Assembly (NCBI GenBank): GCA_014529385.2
Contig: CM043971.1
Location: forward strand, 97,248,485-97,312,484
Length of the DNA stretch: 64,000 nucleotides
Reading direction: 5' to 3'
Source of the DNA: Adiantum capillus-veneris
Taxonomy: Eukaryota; Streptophyta; Polypodiopsida; Polypodiales; Pteridaceae
The translations under genes and the position numbers were made by a program. The notes below the pieces were generated by a model, which was not told the origin of the DNA, searched no databases, and saw nothing but the letters and a program-made list of their open reading frames with translations. Shown in pieces: positions 11,057 to 22,233 of the stretch. How positions within the stretch are numbered: the stretch's first letter is position 1; every line of letters begins with the position of its first letter.

Positions 11057-12071
11057 TTTCATTCCATATCACGTGCATAATGTGAAAATAATAATATCTA
11101 CCTCACTCTTAATGTTTATGATGTGTGGGACCAAATGCTACAATGTACATAGTGTGATATATGTGAAAACGGATGCCATGGTTGTAGGCGTGTACATACC
11201 TTTCCGGGTAGGCGAGGCCAGGGATGTGGCACTGTTGCATGTTTTAACACATTAAAGCATTCCTAATTTGCTTCAAGAATGTACAAATGTCAAGTGTTTC
11301 GAAGTGGCACACTCGTTTTGCCTAGAAAGTTCAATGCGGGCAATCTCAGCCAAAAATAGCAGGTTTTCTATGCGGGCATAAATGACGTGTCCAAAGTGCT
11401 TCCCAAGTGAAAAAATGAGGTTCAACATGAAGTTTGAGCCCAGTGGGATCTTTCTACAAATTTATGGATTTTTCCCAGCTCGTTTGGGCTTTTTACGGAA
11501 AAAAATGGGTATTTTTGGACAAAAAATGGCCTTAAAATGGTCAAAAATAGCTTAAAATTCCATATCGACGATGATGCCATTGTTTCCTAAGTTGTGTGGG
11601 AAATTCTAGAGCCGAGAATGAGCTCTTTTTTTCACATGAGCAAGGAGATACAGCCATTCCTGTACAGGGTGCTAGTGTAGTCCCGTGCTGCTTCCACTAC
11701 ATGGTTGAGGTTGTGAGGCCTCCAATTAGGGTTTCCCCTCCTCAAATAACTACTTGGGCTTCTCCAATGATGTACTAAAACCTCCATGAAATGGTCATGA
11801 CAAAGAATCGAAGCATAAATTTAGGGTTTTTAACAGGTCAAATGAGCATTGTATCTGTGCAATTGGGAGCGAGGCTACACCTAATCTTCACAAACATAAG
11901 AGTTTTGAGTTGATCTTGTTTTATTTTCAAGATGAAGCTATTATGGATGGATTTTTGTTCTTTTTTATTGTGTTTTTAGCTTCAACTCATCTACGCCTTG
12001 CTTGATTTTGCTACGAACCTTCACAGTCACAGGACCGATGCTTTCCTAGTTGTACTATGCACTTCTTGACA
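11057..12071 (+). repeat. 3' LTR of element A
   Basis: Direct repeat of 1644-2683, with many substitutions and small indels (for example around 11195-11240 and 11990-12060), so the insertion is old. It ends CTTCTTGACA at 12071. Confidence 0.8.
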
Positions 12072-12427
12072 ACGCAGACAAGCTAGGATGGAGCCCCCCA
12101 TCGGAGCGAGTACCTACCTCATGAGAAAAAGCTCTCCCCACAACCCCAACACCCATGAGGTCCGCCCACCTCCTACCACAGGCGACCTCTCTGAGCATCC
12201 CCGCTCCGGGTCCCTCGCAAGCCAGGTAGAGCGAGACACCATGCGACCGCTTCCTCGCAGCACAGACCTAGAACCCACCAAGTTGTAGCTTTATGTCATT
12301 TTTAATCTCATGATTTTCTAAGTTCAAGTTAATAAAGGTAGATCTACAACAGGATAGATCAAGCTTGGATGTAACGTTATGATTGTGTGGAATATGAGTA
12401 GGTCCATCCCCAGATATCTAGGTTTGA
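12072..12427. other. Unassigned 356-bp stretch
   Basis: Between the LTR of A and the L1 remnant. The first 220 bases are GC-richer than their surroundings and hold a 66-codon proline-rich frame (12088-12288) without a recognisable domain. I see no gene. Confidence 0.4.
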
Positions 12428-13650
12428 ATGAAAAGATGTAGAACCTTTCAGCAAGAGGTGGTATTTTCTTATTTTTCCAATGCTTGCTTTTCCAATGTTT
12501 CACAGATATGCCCGCTCATCAGCAGCCTTTGTGCTGGTATCCATTTGGAGCTCCTTTTCAATGAGAGAATTGTGGGTGCATTTGAGTTCAAAAGACCAAT
12601 AAAACAAGGTTGTCCACTCTAGATCCCATCCTCTAGTAACATTACTCAAAGGCAGTGATGCTAAAGGGGAGATTCAAGGGTTGAATCAACCCAACAATGA
12701 CTAACTTCTGGCAAAGCTTTTTGTGGATGACACCCTGATTTTTCTCAAAGCATGCCCTTAGGTTATCAAGAAGGCTATGGAAATTGTGCAAATGTATGCC
12801 TTAGTGTTAGGGTCAAAGTGTAGCATTGAAAAATCAAGATTGATATCTCTTTTTGAGAATGACTCATTTGATTCCATCAATGTGAACAGGGGAGATAGTG
12901 TCAAAAGGGAAGATTTTTTGGCACCTAGGAGCCCCTTTGGGGGCGTAAAAGCAAAGATTTCTAGTTATTGAAAGGGAAGGAGAAAGAAGCAAAGGTGGGA
13001 GGATGTGATTCTCCCCTTTCGAGAAAAATGAAGTTAACCAATTCATTTATGCTCCCTTATTAACCCTTTAATGGTCCATTGATTAAGCTAACCAAATGCA
13101 ACTGGAAAGAGTTCTTGAAACCAGTGAAGAGATTCTTATGGAAGAACGACACTAAAGACTTGATGCCTTAGCAGTGGGCTAAATGGGAGATAGTTGCGAG
13201 ACCTGTGGAGCAAGGTGGTCTCAAGATTCAGATTAACCCTAGTACTCATGCAAAGTACTAGTGTGCCAAGTTTGTGGCAGCATTCACAAAGCAAGACTAA
13301 GCTTGGGCTATTATGGCTAAGGCTATGATGGACAACTCCGAATCATGTTCGCAAGGTGGCGAGTGGAAAGGGCTTGAAACCAGTGAAGAGATTCCTATGG
13401 AATAACAACACTAAATACTTGACTTAACACCCTAGGAGTGGGCTAAATGGGAGATAGTTGCAAGACCTGTTGAGCAAGGTGTTCTTGAGATTCAAATTAA
13501 CCCTAATACTCATGCAAAGTACTAGTGTTCCAAGTTTATGGTAGCATTCACAAAGCAAGACTGAGCTTGGGATATTATGGCTAAGGCTATGATGGACAAC
13601 TCCAAATCATGTTTTCAAGGTGGCCAGTGGAAAGGGCTTGATGTGCAAGA
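12428..13650 (+). pseudogene. Decayed L1-type LINE, reverse transcriptase and downstream part
   Basis: Short frames in varying phase show L1 RT blocks in order: V-G-A-F-E-F-K-R-P-I-K-Q-G-C-P-L (about 12565-12620), the catalytic block L-F-V-D-D-T-L-I-F-L (about 12715-12745), and farther down F-L-W-K-N-D-x-K and W-A-K-W-E-I-V-A-R-P-V-E-Q-G-G-L-K-I, which is the plant L1 region after the RT. F-V-D-D-T-L-I-F is the usual plant L1 form. The 5' half and a clear poly-A tail are missing. There are many stops. Confidence 0.7.
13103..13627 (+). repeat. Tandem duplication (2 units of about 262 bp) inside the L1 remnant
   Basis: The unit starting TGGAAAGAG at 13103 returns at 13364 (TGGAAAGGG) and a third partial start stands at 13628, giving periods of 261 and 264 bp. 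The units share long stretches such as GTGGGCTAAATGGGAGATAG and AACCCTAxTACTCATGCAAA. They differ by scattered substitutions, so the duplication is not recent. Confidence 0.85.
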
Positions 13651-13760
13651 CAAGCTACTTGCCCCTCAAAGGGCCGTCCTTAAACTTGGGGGTCTGACAG
13701 GCGAGTGTTAACCCTCGTGGCTCACGGACACCCTATCGCCTACGATAGACGCTGTATTAT

Positions 13761-14000
13761 TTAATTAGTAGAGTCAGGCACCGGGCTTGTCGGTCCAATA
13801 GGAAAAGGGAGGAGTGATCTCCGATGAGAGGCAATGAAGTGCTCTGCTACCAAACCATCATGATCATGTGCTCTCCTTGTCTTCATCTTGTCAATAGCTT
13901 TCCTTACCCTCTCGGCAGTAAAGAAAGAACATGTCTCCGGGCATGTCTCTAGTGGGTTCGGCATAGGTGGTTGTCCTGAAGCTGTGTAGAGATGTGGCAT
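13761..14000 (-). pseudogene. LINE reverse-transcriptase fragment (minus strand)
   Basis: An 80-codon frame contains F-F-T-A-E-R-V-R-K-A-I-D-K-M-K-T-R-R-A-H-D-H-D-G-L-V. This matches the block just before the RT core of LINE ORF2 proteins, where an alternating A-I-x-x-L/M-K segment precedes a D-G motif. Nothing else of this element is clear, so it is a short relic. Similarity may extend to about 14100. Confidence 0.45.
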
Positions 14001-14357
14001 ATTCCCCCCATGTCTCGGTGGAGGTGACCACTGGTGGTGGTGAATGTTCGTGGAATAGCCTCCATGCTTCGCCTGAGTCCTGACTTAAGAATATCTAATA
14101 CAGATCCTCTCTAGCTGGGATAGATAAGCCCTTTTCTTTCGTCGCACTAGGCGGCGAAAGATAATTCGTGACTGTCTATGTGTGGTAATACCCATGAGGA
14201 ACACGCAAGGGTTAGTTGTCTAAGCATGGGCGCCCAAATGTGAATAGGGCGAGCTCATATAAAAGTCACCTAAACCTAAGATTGACACATTCTCTCAGTG
14301 TGCACTAGAAGAAGTGCTCTTGCCCTATCTCCATTCCCATCTCCATTGTGTGCTCAC

Positions 14358-14396
<39 letters not shown>

Positions 14397-14659
14397 TGAG
14401 GGAGAGAGGGAGAGAGTGTGTGTGTGATCGAGCATTGCAACGGCACCTGCGGCGGCGAGGCGGTTGAGCGCAGTACGGCGGCGGCTCCCTCTTCTTCGCG
14501 GCGAGGAATCCTTCACGACGACAAGCGCAGGGAGGTGAGTGACACACCCCTGTTCTCTATGAGCTTGCTAGGCCTGCTAGTTGTGTGCTTGCAGCCTTCG
14601 TGGCTCGCACACAGTGCTCGGCAAGTCCCTAGCTCCGACACGTGCGGTAGACGCGCACA
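14001..14659 (+). repeat. Probable end of the 5' LTR of element D, with a (TG)n tract
   Basis: The right limit is set by a primer-binding-like sequence at 14660. A (TG)17 run lies at 14361-14394, followed by GA-rich and GC-rich sequence. The left limit is unknown and no second copy lies in the window, so LTR status is inferred from the adjoining primer site and gag only. The small frames on both strands are simple-sequence artefacts. Confidence 0.4.
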
Positions 14660-14685
14660 TTTTTCGTGCCGCTGTCGGGGAGTTG
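14660..14685 (+). promoter_or_regulatory. Primer-binding-like site of element D
   Basis: TTTTTCGTGCCGCTGTCGGGGAGT resembles, with a few changes, the TTTGGCGCCGTTGCCGGGGA class of primer sites typical of plant Athila/Tat gypsy elements (family knowledge). It is preceded by GCACA, a plausible LTR end, and followed after 1 kb by gag. Confidence 0.5.
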
Positions 14686-15662
14686 CCCTGCACCAAGCTC
14701 CGGGAAGCACTCTGTGCTGCCCCGTGGAGTCACTAAGCTTAAGTAGGAAGGAAGAAAGAGAAGCCTGGTGACTGTGTGCGCAGATCTAGTGTAGATTTGC
14801 AAGAGTTTTGTGTTGTGAGTTAGTGTACGAAAGGTCTGTATATTTGCACAGTCTATTACAGTTCTGTTGCAGCTCACACACTTCTGTTTGAGCTCACAGC
14901 AAGTTTGCACATTTCGATTTCTGCTTACAGTTTGGTTCAGCACAGTCAATTCAGTTCGTTTTCTGTACATCGAGTTCAGTTTGTGTTCTGCACAATCGGA
15001 ACAGCTCAGATCTGGTTTGCATGATCCTGTTATCCGCACTTAGTTCATCTCAGTGCGCAGCAGTTTCATGCCCCACAGATCAGCACGTTTTCGTCAACAT
15101 TATCTTCAAAAAACAGAAAAAAAAACAATTGTTGAAAAAAAAGGAAAAAAAAAAGATTTGTGGGTGAGGTTTCATGCGCAAGGCTCTCTTGTGAGGGGAA
15201 TATTTATTTCCACACAAAAATTAGTTGTAAGTTTGTCCCAAAAAGATAGATCGGGATCGGGATCATTTGATGAGCTTGAGCTTGGGTTTGAGCTTGGGCT
15301 TATGATACAAGATAAATGCTATTCACTATATATAGGCTAGTGCTCAAGTGAAAGGAGAAAGCATGTGGGGCAAAGCCTTCACCTTTCCCTCCACAAGTCA
15401 CCCTTCAACTTTCTATTTTAAGCCATGTGCCCAAGTAGAAACTAGGAGAAATTGACTCTTTTTAGGGACTTTGGGAGCTTTCGATAGTCAAACAGTGTTC
15501 TGTAAAGTGCACCTAGATCTCCTAAGCAATACGCTTGTTTCGAGCTATCACACGTCCCAATCCGTTTTTCGAACCTCAAAAAACATTAAAAACAAGAAAA
15601 AATCAAGTAGAAAATGGGGTGCAAAACACCCACAAAACAAAGCAAGTAACCTTTGAGGGTAC
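14686..15662 (+). other. Leader of element D, no gene
   Basis: About 1 kb between primer site and gag. It has short frames only, repeated CAGTTC/GTTTGCAC words near 14840-15010, and A-rich stretches near 15110-15150. A long leader is usual in this group of elements. I see nothing else. Confidence 0.4.
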
Positions 15663-18600
15663 TTGCCGACACTTGTAGGGCACCCAAAGCACATGTATCT
15701 ACGCTCTGGTCGTGTGCTAGAGTCCGAACAACTAGCTAGTGTTTCGATTTACGGGGGTACTCACCATCCTTCCACGCTAGGGTCTAGGCCCTCGATGGGG
15801 ACCCAAGGTAGTGCAACCCAAGACCCAAAAATAGCGGCTAGCGACTCTTCCTCTGACTACGATATTATGGAAGAGCATCTTACACAAAGCCCCGGGGGAA
15901 CAAATGAAACCGTACCTAGCTGGGCCCAACAACCTGGAACTAGTGTTTTTAGCCGTTTGATGGAAACTTTTAGTAGAGCTACGCGCTCTAAACCTGCGGC
16001 TAGTGAAGTAAACGAAGGGGGTGGGTAAGTAGAATCACCATTCACATCTCCTGTAGATCCCACACTCCCTCAGAGTGTCCACGTTGACATTCTACCTACC
16101 TCATTTAATGAGGGCCCTACCGAGCTACCACCTTCCAAAGTCGCCTGTAAGGTAGCGGTGACTAAAAGTCAAAACACGGGAAGCAACATTGCATCCACCT
16201 CACGGAAACCCTCTAGTACACCAAGTTTGAACGGGGTATTTCTCAATGAAAATTGGAAATATGAACTACACACGGAGACTTTGACCGACCTATACATGGG
16301 CTACACATACCATGTGGGTTGGTTAGAAGTTGTACAATCCACATCTAGTGCCACTAGTCTAGAGGAACAACAACACATGATCTGCAATGTCATCCATAGG
16401 ATTATCCAGTGCGAGAGGCAAAATCAAGGAATGAACATACCTTTGACGGGTCCTATGCGATTTTTAGACACGGGTAAAGGGAAAAAACCCACTCTATCAC
16501 AAATGGAGACTCCCCCAGTGAGTCCCATCGATCCCCCATATGTTGTTTCGCCAGGGGTCTCAATGCAATCTGAGCCCACAGGTGATACCTTTACTTTCGC
16601 AAGTCTAGCTCAGCTTTCCGTGGATGACACAATGGATACCATGCCTACCCCATTGATGGGCATGCTAAGAAACACACTATGGACCTCGTTTGTTAGTAAA
16701 GCACCGCTACATGGTAGCTCAATGCCTGCAATAGTACCTACAAGTGCCTACCAATCGTATGCACCTATGGGTCCACGTACTCATATAGTCCCTACCCCTC
16801 CCATTGTTTCAACTACCTATGCTCCACAACCACAATACACAAGTTCTTATTTCCATGGGACTATACCGGCTAGCATTAGCATGTCACATCCGATGTTTGC
16901 TATGCCTAGGGACACTCATATGAACTATGGACCACCACATGGCACAACATCGTACCCAACGTGGAACCCAAGGGCTTCCTATGCGCCAAGCCCAATGCCA
17001 ATACCTACTCCACATGTAGTCTCTGGCGCGCCTTCACCCACGGTGCCTGCTCACTTAGGTGACGTGGCAACATTTGCTCAAGCTATTGATCGATCTATTG
17101 CTGAGAATATGCGTAACACGCCTGATAGAGAGCCTAGAAGTAAGGCAGTACAAATAGCCAAGCTCACACAAAAATTTAGTGGTGACAAGGATGTGAGAAA
17201 TCATATCGAAGTGTTTGAACAAATATGTGATTCTCTAGGAGAACACAATGACCTACATAAGAGCAATGCTTAAGCCTAACCTTAAGTGGAAAGGCTGGGG
17301 ATTGGTATAGAACCCTAAGGGTGGAAGAAAAAACGATTTACCCTACTCTTAGGAGACTGTTCTTAAAAGAATACATACGAGAGGGAGTGCTTTGGGGTGT
17401 AGCCTCTCAGCTCCAGAAAGCCCAACGAGAGGAAGGAGAGTCGGTGACACAATTTCTAAGTCGCTTGAAGCATTTGAATTCTCGTTGTAATCCAAATGAG
17501 CGCTTCAACAATAACCAATTGCTTGATAGATTCATTAGGGGATTACGACATGAGGATATCTACAATGGTCTAGTCATTAGAGGTATCACCGCTTGGGAAG
17601 CAGTCACCACCAATGCGATCCAATTGGAGGATGATTTAATGATTCAAGGAGAAAGAGTGTCTGTTGAGACTAAATCTATTACCTCGCAAGCATCAGGGCA
17701 TCAGCCAATGACCCTAAAGCCTATTGCTAAGGAGCCAAAGATATCTGAGATGACTTTAGCAGATCTCACCAAGGCTATTCAAGAGAGTCTTAGAGACAAT
17801 CGTGCTCCGCAAAACACTCATATGTATCCAAGAAGGGAGCAACAATGGTGCTCAGTATGCTATGGACCGCATAGTACCAGTGAATGCCCTACTTTTAGAT
17901 TAAAATTCAATGGGAATTGCAATGCCTGTGGAAGGTATGGTCATCAAGCTAAGCATTGCATAGTATTTAAGGGTGCAATGGCCAATAGACCAACCTTAGC
18001 ATGGATAGACACACCTCGAGTGCCTGCATTGATGTCGGCCCCACCTCTCAAACAAACAGCACAACACATGGTCCCTAGGGGCCCAAATGTTGTCCAAACA
18101 ACACCCTTACCACCTCCAGTGCTAGGACTGCAACCACCACATCCGAGAATCACTTCTGTGAATCAAGTGGGTTGTGAGTCATCTATTGCTTATTTGGAAG
18201 GCTGTTAGGAAGATATAGATCCTAATATTGCCTATGGGATGGATGTGCTTGAAGAAAGTCCACAATACTACATGGAGGACTACTGGGGACAGGTCAAACC
18301 TGTATATCAAGTAGCTGCTCTTGCTACAAGAGGCCAAAATATCAATTACACTGCCAAGAGACCACCTCTTCAATGCTATGAGTGTGGAGGTCCACATCGT
18401 GTAGCCGAGTGTCCTATTAGGCTACAAAAAAACGCCACACTAATGCAAACCAATCAAGCGAGCATGTCTACAATGCCAACACTCATGTGTAATCGATGTG
18501 GCATAGATCATTTGATTGCCCAATGTCCAAATAATCCAAATGCACCGAAGATCACGCCATTAAACTTGATTGAAGTTACCGAGGAGCCATCACCAAGTAC

Positions 18601-19529
18601 ACCAGTGGTACCAGTAAATGTACTCATACGATCGATGCTCCAAAAACAAAATTATATTCTTGAGGAAAGAAACACGACATCAATTGCCCAATCTCAGAAA
18701 AAGAAGAAAACACAAAGAAAGAGATCACAAAAAGCAGCGATGTCAGACCCCAGTTCAAAGACCAACATACGGACTGGTGACGACCCTGTATATATGAACG
18801 ACGCTGAAGAAGATTCTTATTCAGGTGAAACCATGGAGACCAAAATGACCACTAACATAGAAACCAACAAGGAAGATCTTCATGAGACACAATGGCCAGG
18901 ATCCAAAAAGAAGATAGGAACTTACCCACACCCTACAGAGGAGATTGAACGAGTCAAGCAATTAAGGAGTTTGGTAGAAGATACCCAAAGGGATCTAGAG
19001 CCAGCACCTAGGAAGATCCAGATTACAAACACCGTGCTCCCTACGCAACAACAACCTCACCAAGCCCATAGACCCTTGGACATACCTAGTGTCATCCAAG
19101 AAGAAAGTGACTTAAAGTCATGGGAAAGTGGGCGTACTCACTTCTTGATGGAAAGAATGTTTACAGAGGGACTACTTGATCCTATCGAAGAAATGGAGAT
19201 CCCATCTTCCCCACGTCAAGGGACTCAAGGCCAAAAGGTGCCGTTAAACATTTCCAAATTGATGGATTTCATGTCTTCAGAAGTTAGAGCCACCATCATG
19301 TCCAAACTATATAAAGACCCCGAGCTAGTCTCATCTCTTCGAGCCTTCCTCAATGGAGAACTGAAGTTTGGGCTACCACAATTTGCATAGATGGATGGAG
19401 CTGGGGAGATTCCAATAGAGGAGGAACACTTAGATCCACAACCCAACCTAGATGAGAACCTTGTTATAGAAATACCTGTGAACAAGTTGGGACAATACTT
19501 TGAGGGTGATGAATCCAATGCGACTATAC
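15663..19529 (+). pseudogene. gag: Very long gag of gypsy element D with four zinc knuckles
   Basis: One protein can be followed for about 1,280 codons. Frame 15663-17273 has one in-frame stop at 16026-16028. A frameshift follows near 17280-17320. Then 17321-19390 has one in-frame stop at 18206-18208. Reading continues past the TAG at 19388-19390 to the junction with element C. It starts with M-Y-L-R-S-G-R-V, then a P/T/M-rich stretch, then a retrotransposon gag domain (F-L-S-R-L-K-H-L-N-S-R, about 17430-17650). Four Cys-His knuckles follow at 17849-17887, 17918-17959, 18374-18412 and 18488-18526. Three are C-x2-C-x3-H-x4-C and one is the standard C-x2-C-x4-H-x4-C. A K/Q/E-rich tail follows. 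The pol part is missing, cut off by element C. Confidence 0.7.
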
Positions 19530-22205
19530 TGAAGTGGTCCAGGGCAGGCAACAAGAAGAGCAACCTCTAGACACCCTTCAAGGCTCCCGTGCTGCTCAAT
19601 GGGGCTGGGGCACAACACAACACAAACCAAAACAACAAACCCCCAGCCAAATCCCAACTACACAAGGGGCACCACCTAGTTTAAGAGCGAACTAGGACGC
19701 AAAAGAGGAGAATCGTTAGAGCAACCCACAAACAAGCAAGGAATTTACACTAACCCTAACACCAATGGAATACTCTCACACACTAAAACACGAGAGAGAG
19801 AGAGAGAGATGGTGCTCGGGCTGCTTTGAAGTGTATCGTTAATGATCAAGCAAACATAAATATATATATGTAAGAAAGAGAGAGAAGGGGGAAGGGGGTG
19901 CTTGTTGCACTAATGCCTTCTTACAAATCTGTCATGACCAATCAAAGTGAGATTAGTATTTGTTCAACATAGCCTGAGTAAATTACACCACAACACATCA
20001 CAAGAAAAAAGCCACCCCAATCACTGTCTTAAGGCCAGGGGAGTCCTCTCCACCCTGTCGCCCTCTTACAGTATGTGGGATTTATGGCTAGATTGATGAC
20101 AACACCAGAGACAAGCTATCAAGAACTTAACAAAAAACACCAAGACACTTACGCATCATTGTTGTCCATTACTTCACGTTGGAAGGGAGACAAAGTATCC
20201 AAGCTTAATCCAAATCCACCCTCCTTGATTCAGCAAATGTTGGGCTTACACTAGTAGGAGAAATGATAGATTTCCTACTCTCAATTGAATGATCACTCTC
20301 TCTCTTACAATGGCATAGAGTTCCCTTGCTAATCCCCTATTACAACACATGCACATGCATAAGACAATGAGCTTTCACTCAAGAGCTCCTTCTAGAGAGG
20401 TTGAGCTTGGCTTCTCAAGCTAGCGGCATAGTGCTCTTGCTTATGGCTCTCCCTTTTGTGCTAGCTACACCCTCCTTTTATAGAAATTTTGAAGGCTAGG
20501 GTTACTCCTCTAACCATGGTTGGGTTAGATTTTCAGCAATTTATCTAATTTCTTTTGCTTGGAATTATCAAGAAGTTGGTGGGGAAAGAGAGAGGAGAGA
20601 AATGGAGGTGATAGGACTTTTCATAGTGGGTTAGTGTTAGTAGAGTTAGTATTAATTTACAAATGGAATTGGACATTTACAATGGGAGTATCCATGTAGG
20701 ATACAAATAAGGAAGAAAAACTCTTAAGAGGTAAGAAAAGGTGGATTTCTTACAAGGTTGATGCTCCAAGTGTCTTGAGTAGGGCCAATTTTGACGCTTG
20801 TTGACGGTCCACTAGCTTTGACGGTACATTTTTTCTCCACTCTTGACCTTCCTTGAGAGACAAGGTAATTGAAGCTGAGTAATCAACCACCATGATGCTG
20901 TCTTTTAAGAGAAGAGGCTGAATTTTGTGGTTTTTTTGATAGATATGGGTAATTTGGAGGAGGAAAAATGAGACTAGGTGGTCAATTTTGGAATGGAATT
21001 GTGTGTGGGAGGTATGAGTTCACCATGGTTTCTCTTATTCTTCAAGGTTGAGGAGAAGGTGAGTAGGGTGCAGAGAGGAGTGGTGAGAGAGGTGGGGATG
21101 ATGAGTGGAGAAGTGTGTGTGAAAGAGGAAAATGATAAAGTGGAAGAGAGAGTGTGGCTGCATAGCATGGGAAAACTGGGGTCCACTAATAAAATCATAG
21201 CTCACAGCTCGTAGCTCAAAAAAATATGAAAAAATTTGAGGCAAAAGTTCAGCCCACGAGCTACAACTTTTGTTTGTATTACCTTTTCAAATTTGGAGAG
21301 CAAGTGAACTTTAAAAATTCAGCAAAACCGACCGTTTTTTTCCATTGCACAAGGTCCTTGTGGGGTCCTTCTTTGGATGATTCTTTTGAATACCTCCAAG
21401 AGTGAGCCCTCCATAGTGCATGTATGCATGCCACCTACCCTTGACCTTATTTGGTAGGTCTATAATTGAAGATATTGTTGAGATCATGATACAAGTGAAT
21501 AGTACAACTAAGAAAATCAAATATTGAGGGGTCTAAAAAATATGTACATGTCAAATATAAATAATATAAGTGGAAAAAATATAAAGGGGTCAAAAGAAAT
21601 CTCTCTCATTATAAGGCTACCATAAAAAGATAAATATTTTTGGTGTTCTAATGTTTTAGAAAAAAAACAAAATAGATGTAGGAAGGGAAAATCACAATTG
21701 TGAAAAAATATACATATAAATAAAACTAGTTTTTTTGGATTTTTGTTGGGGTGGAGTTACACCAAACATAAGAGAAGCTTACATGAAAATATTTCTATAT
21801 GGAATAAAGAGTATGAAAAATGGTAAGAAAAATTGTGGTAATGGTGAGGCAATGTACAGAGCATAAATAACACACACCTAGGTAGAAATATTTAAATAAA
21901 TTACAAATTAATTATGAAAAAATCTTTTATTTAGGCCCTATATACAAAGAAATATTTACAAACGCATGGGCCATAATATACTTATATTTTTTATTTTTTT
22001 TTATTTTTTTATTTTTTTGGCTCAACTAGCCCAATGCCTAGCTAATTGAGTGTTTTTTATTTCAGTAAGGAGATATGGGAAAAGTCCCCTAACTCACACG
22101 CACCTATATACAGTGAAAGGGTGAGGGTAACCACAATGGTTGAGTGATTTGATAGGGGGGGATAACTCACTATGGCAATCACAGAGAGCCGAAAAACGGC
22201 TATCA
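19530..22205 (-). repeat. 3' LTR of element C (family B, about 2.7 kb)
   Basis: Inverse of the solo LTR at 8265-10864. It starts (minus strand) TGATAGCC at 22205 next to a polypurine tract and ends CTTCA at 19530, where the gag of D is interrupted. It includes a short (GA)n at about 19793-19809. The small frames match those of the other copy and are not genes. Confidence 0.85.
20474..20482 (-). promoter_or_regulatory. TATA box in the LTR of element C
   Basis: Minus strand TATAAAAGG, at the place matching TATAAATAG of the solo LTR (10026-10034). Confidence 0.5.
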
Positions 22206-22221
22206 TTAGCCCTCCCCGAGG
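22206..22221 (-). promoter_or_regulatory. Polypurine tract of element C
   Basis: On the minus strand CCTCGGGGAGGGCTAA runs directly into the LTR start TGATAGCC. It lies 13 bases after the stop codon of the integrase frame. Confidence 0.65.
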
Positions 22222-22233
22222 ATGATGGTATAT

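Larger units (their letters stand above)
1644..12071 (+). mobile_element. Ty3/gypsy element A, full length but decayed, with a nested solo LTR
   Basis: Two direct repeats of about 1.0 kb (1644-2683 and 11057-12071) bracket a primer-binding-like site, gag with a CCHC knuckle, protease, reverse transcriptase, RNase H, integrase and a polypurine tract. The order is that of Ty3/gypsy. The coding region is broken by many stops and frameshifts. A 2.6-kb foreign LTR (8265-10864) interrupts the end of pol. I found no convincing target duplication: the five bases left of 1644 and right of 12071 differ. Element E (37295-43751) is a relative from the same family. Confidence 0.85.

Noticed and set aside
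12088-12288. 66-codon proline-rich frame as a host gene exon
   Set aside because: No domain, no splice context and no support from the opposite side; kept only as unassigned sequence.
14305-14771. Overlapping frames on both strands with T-H repeats
   Set aside because: Products of the (TG)17 repeat and GC-rich sequence; no conserved coding.
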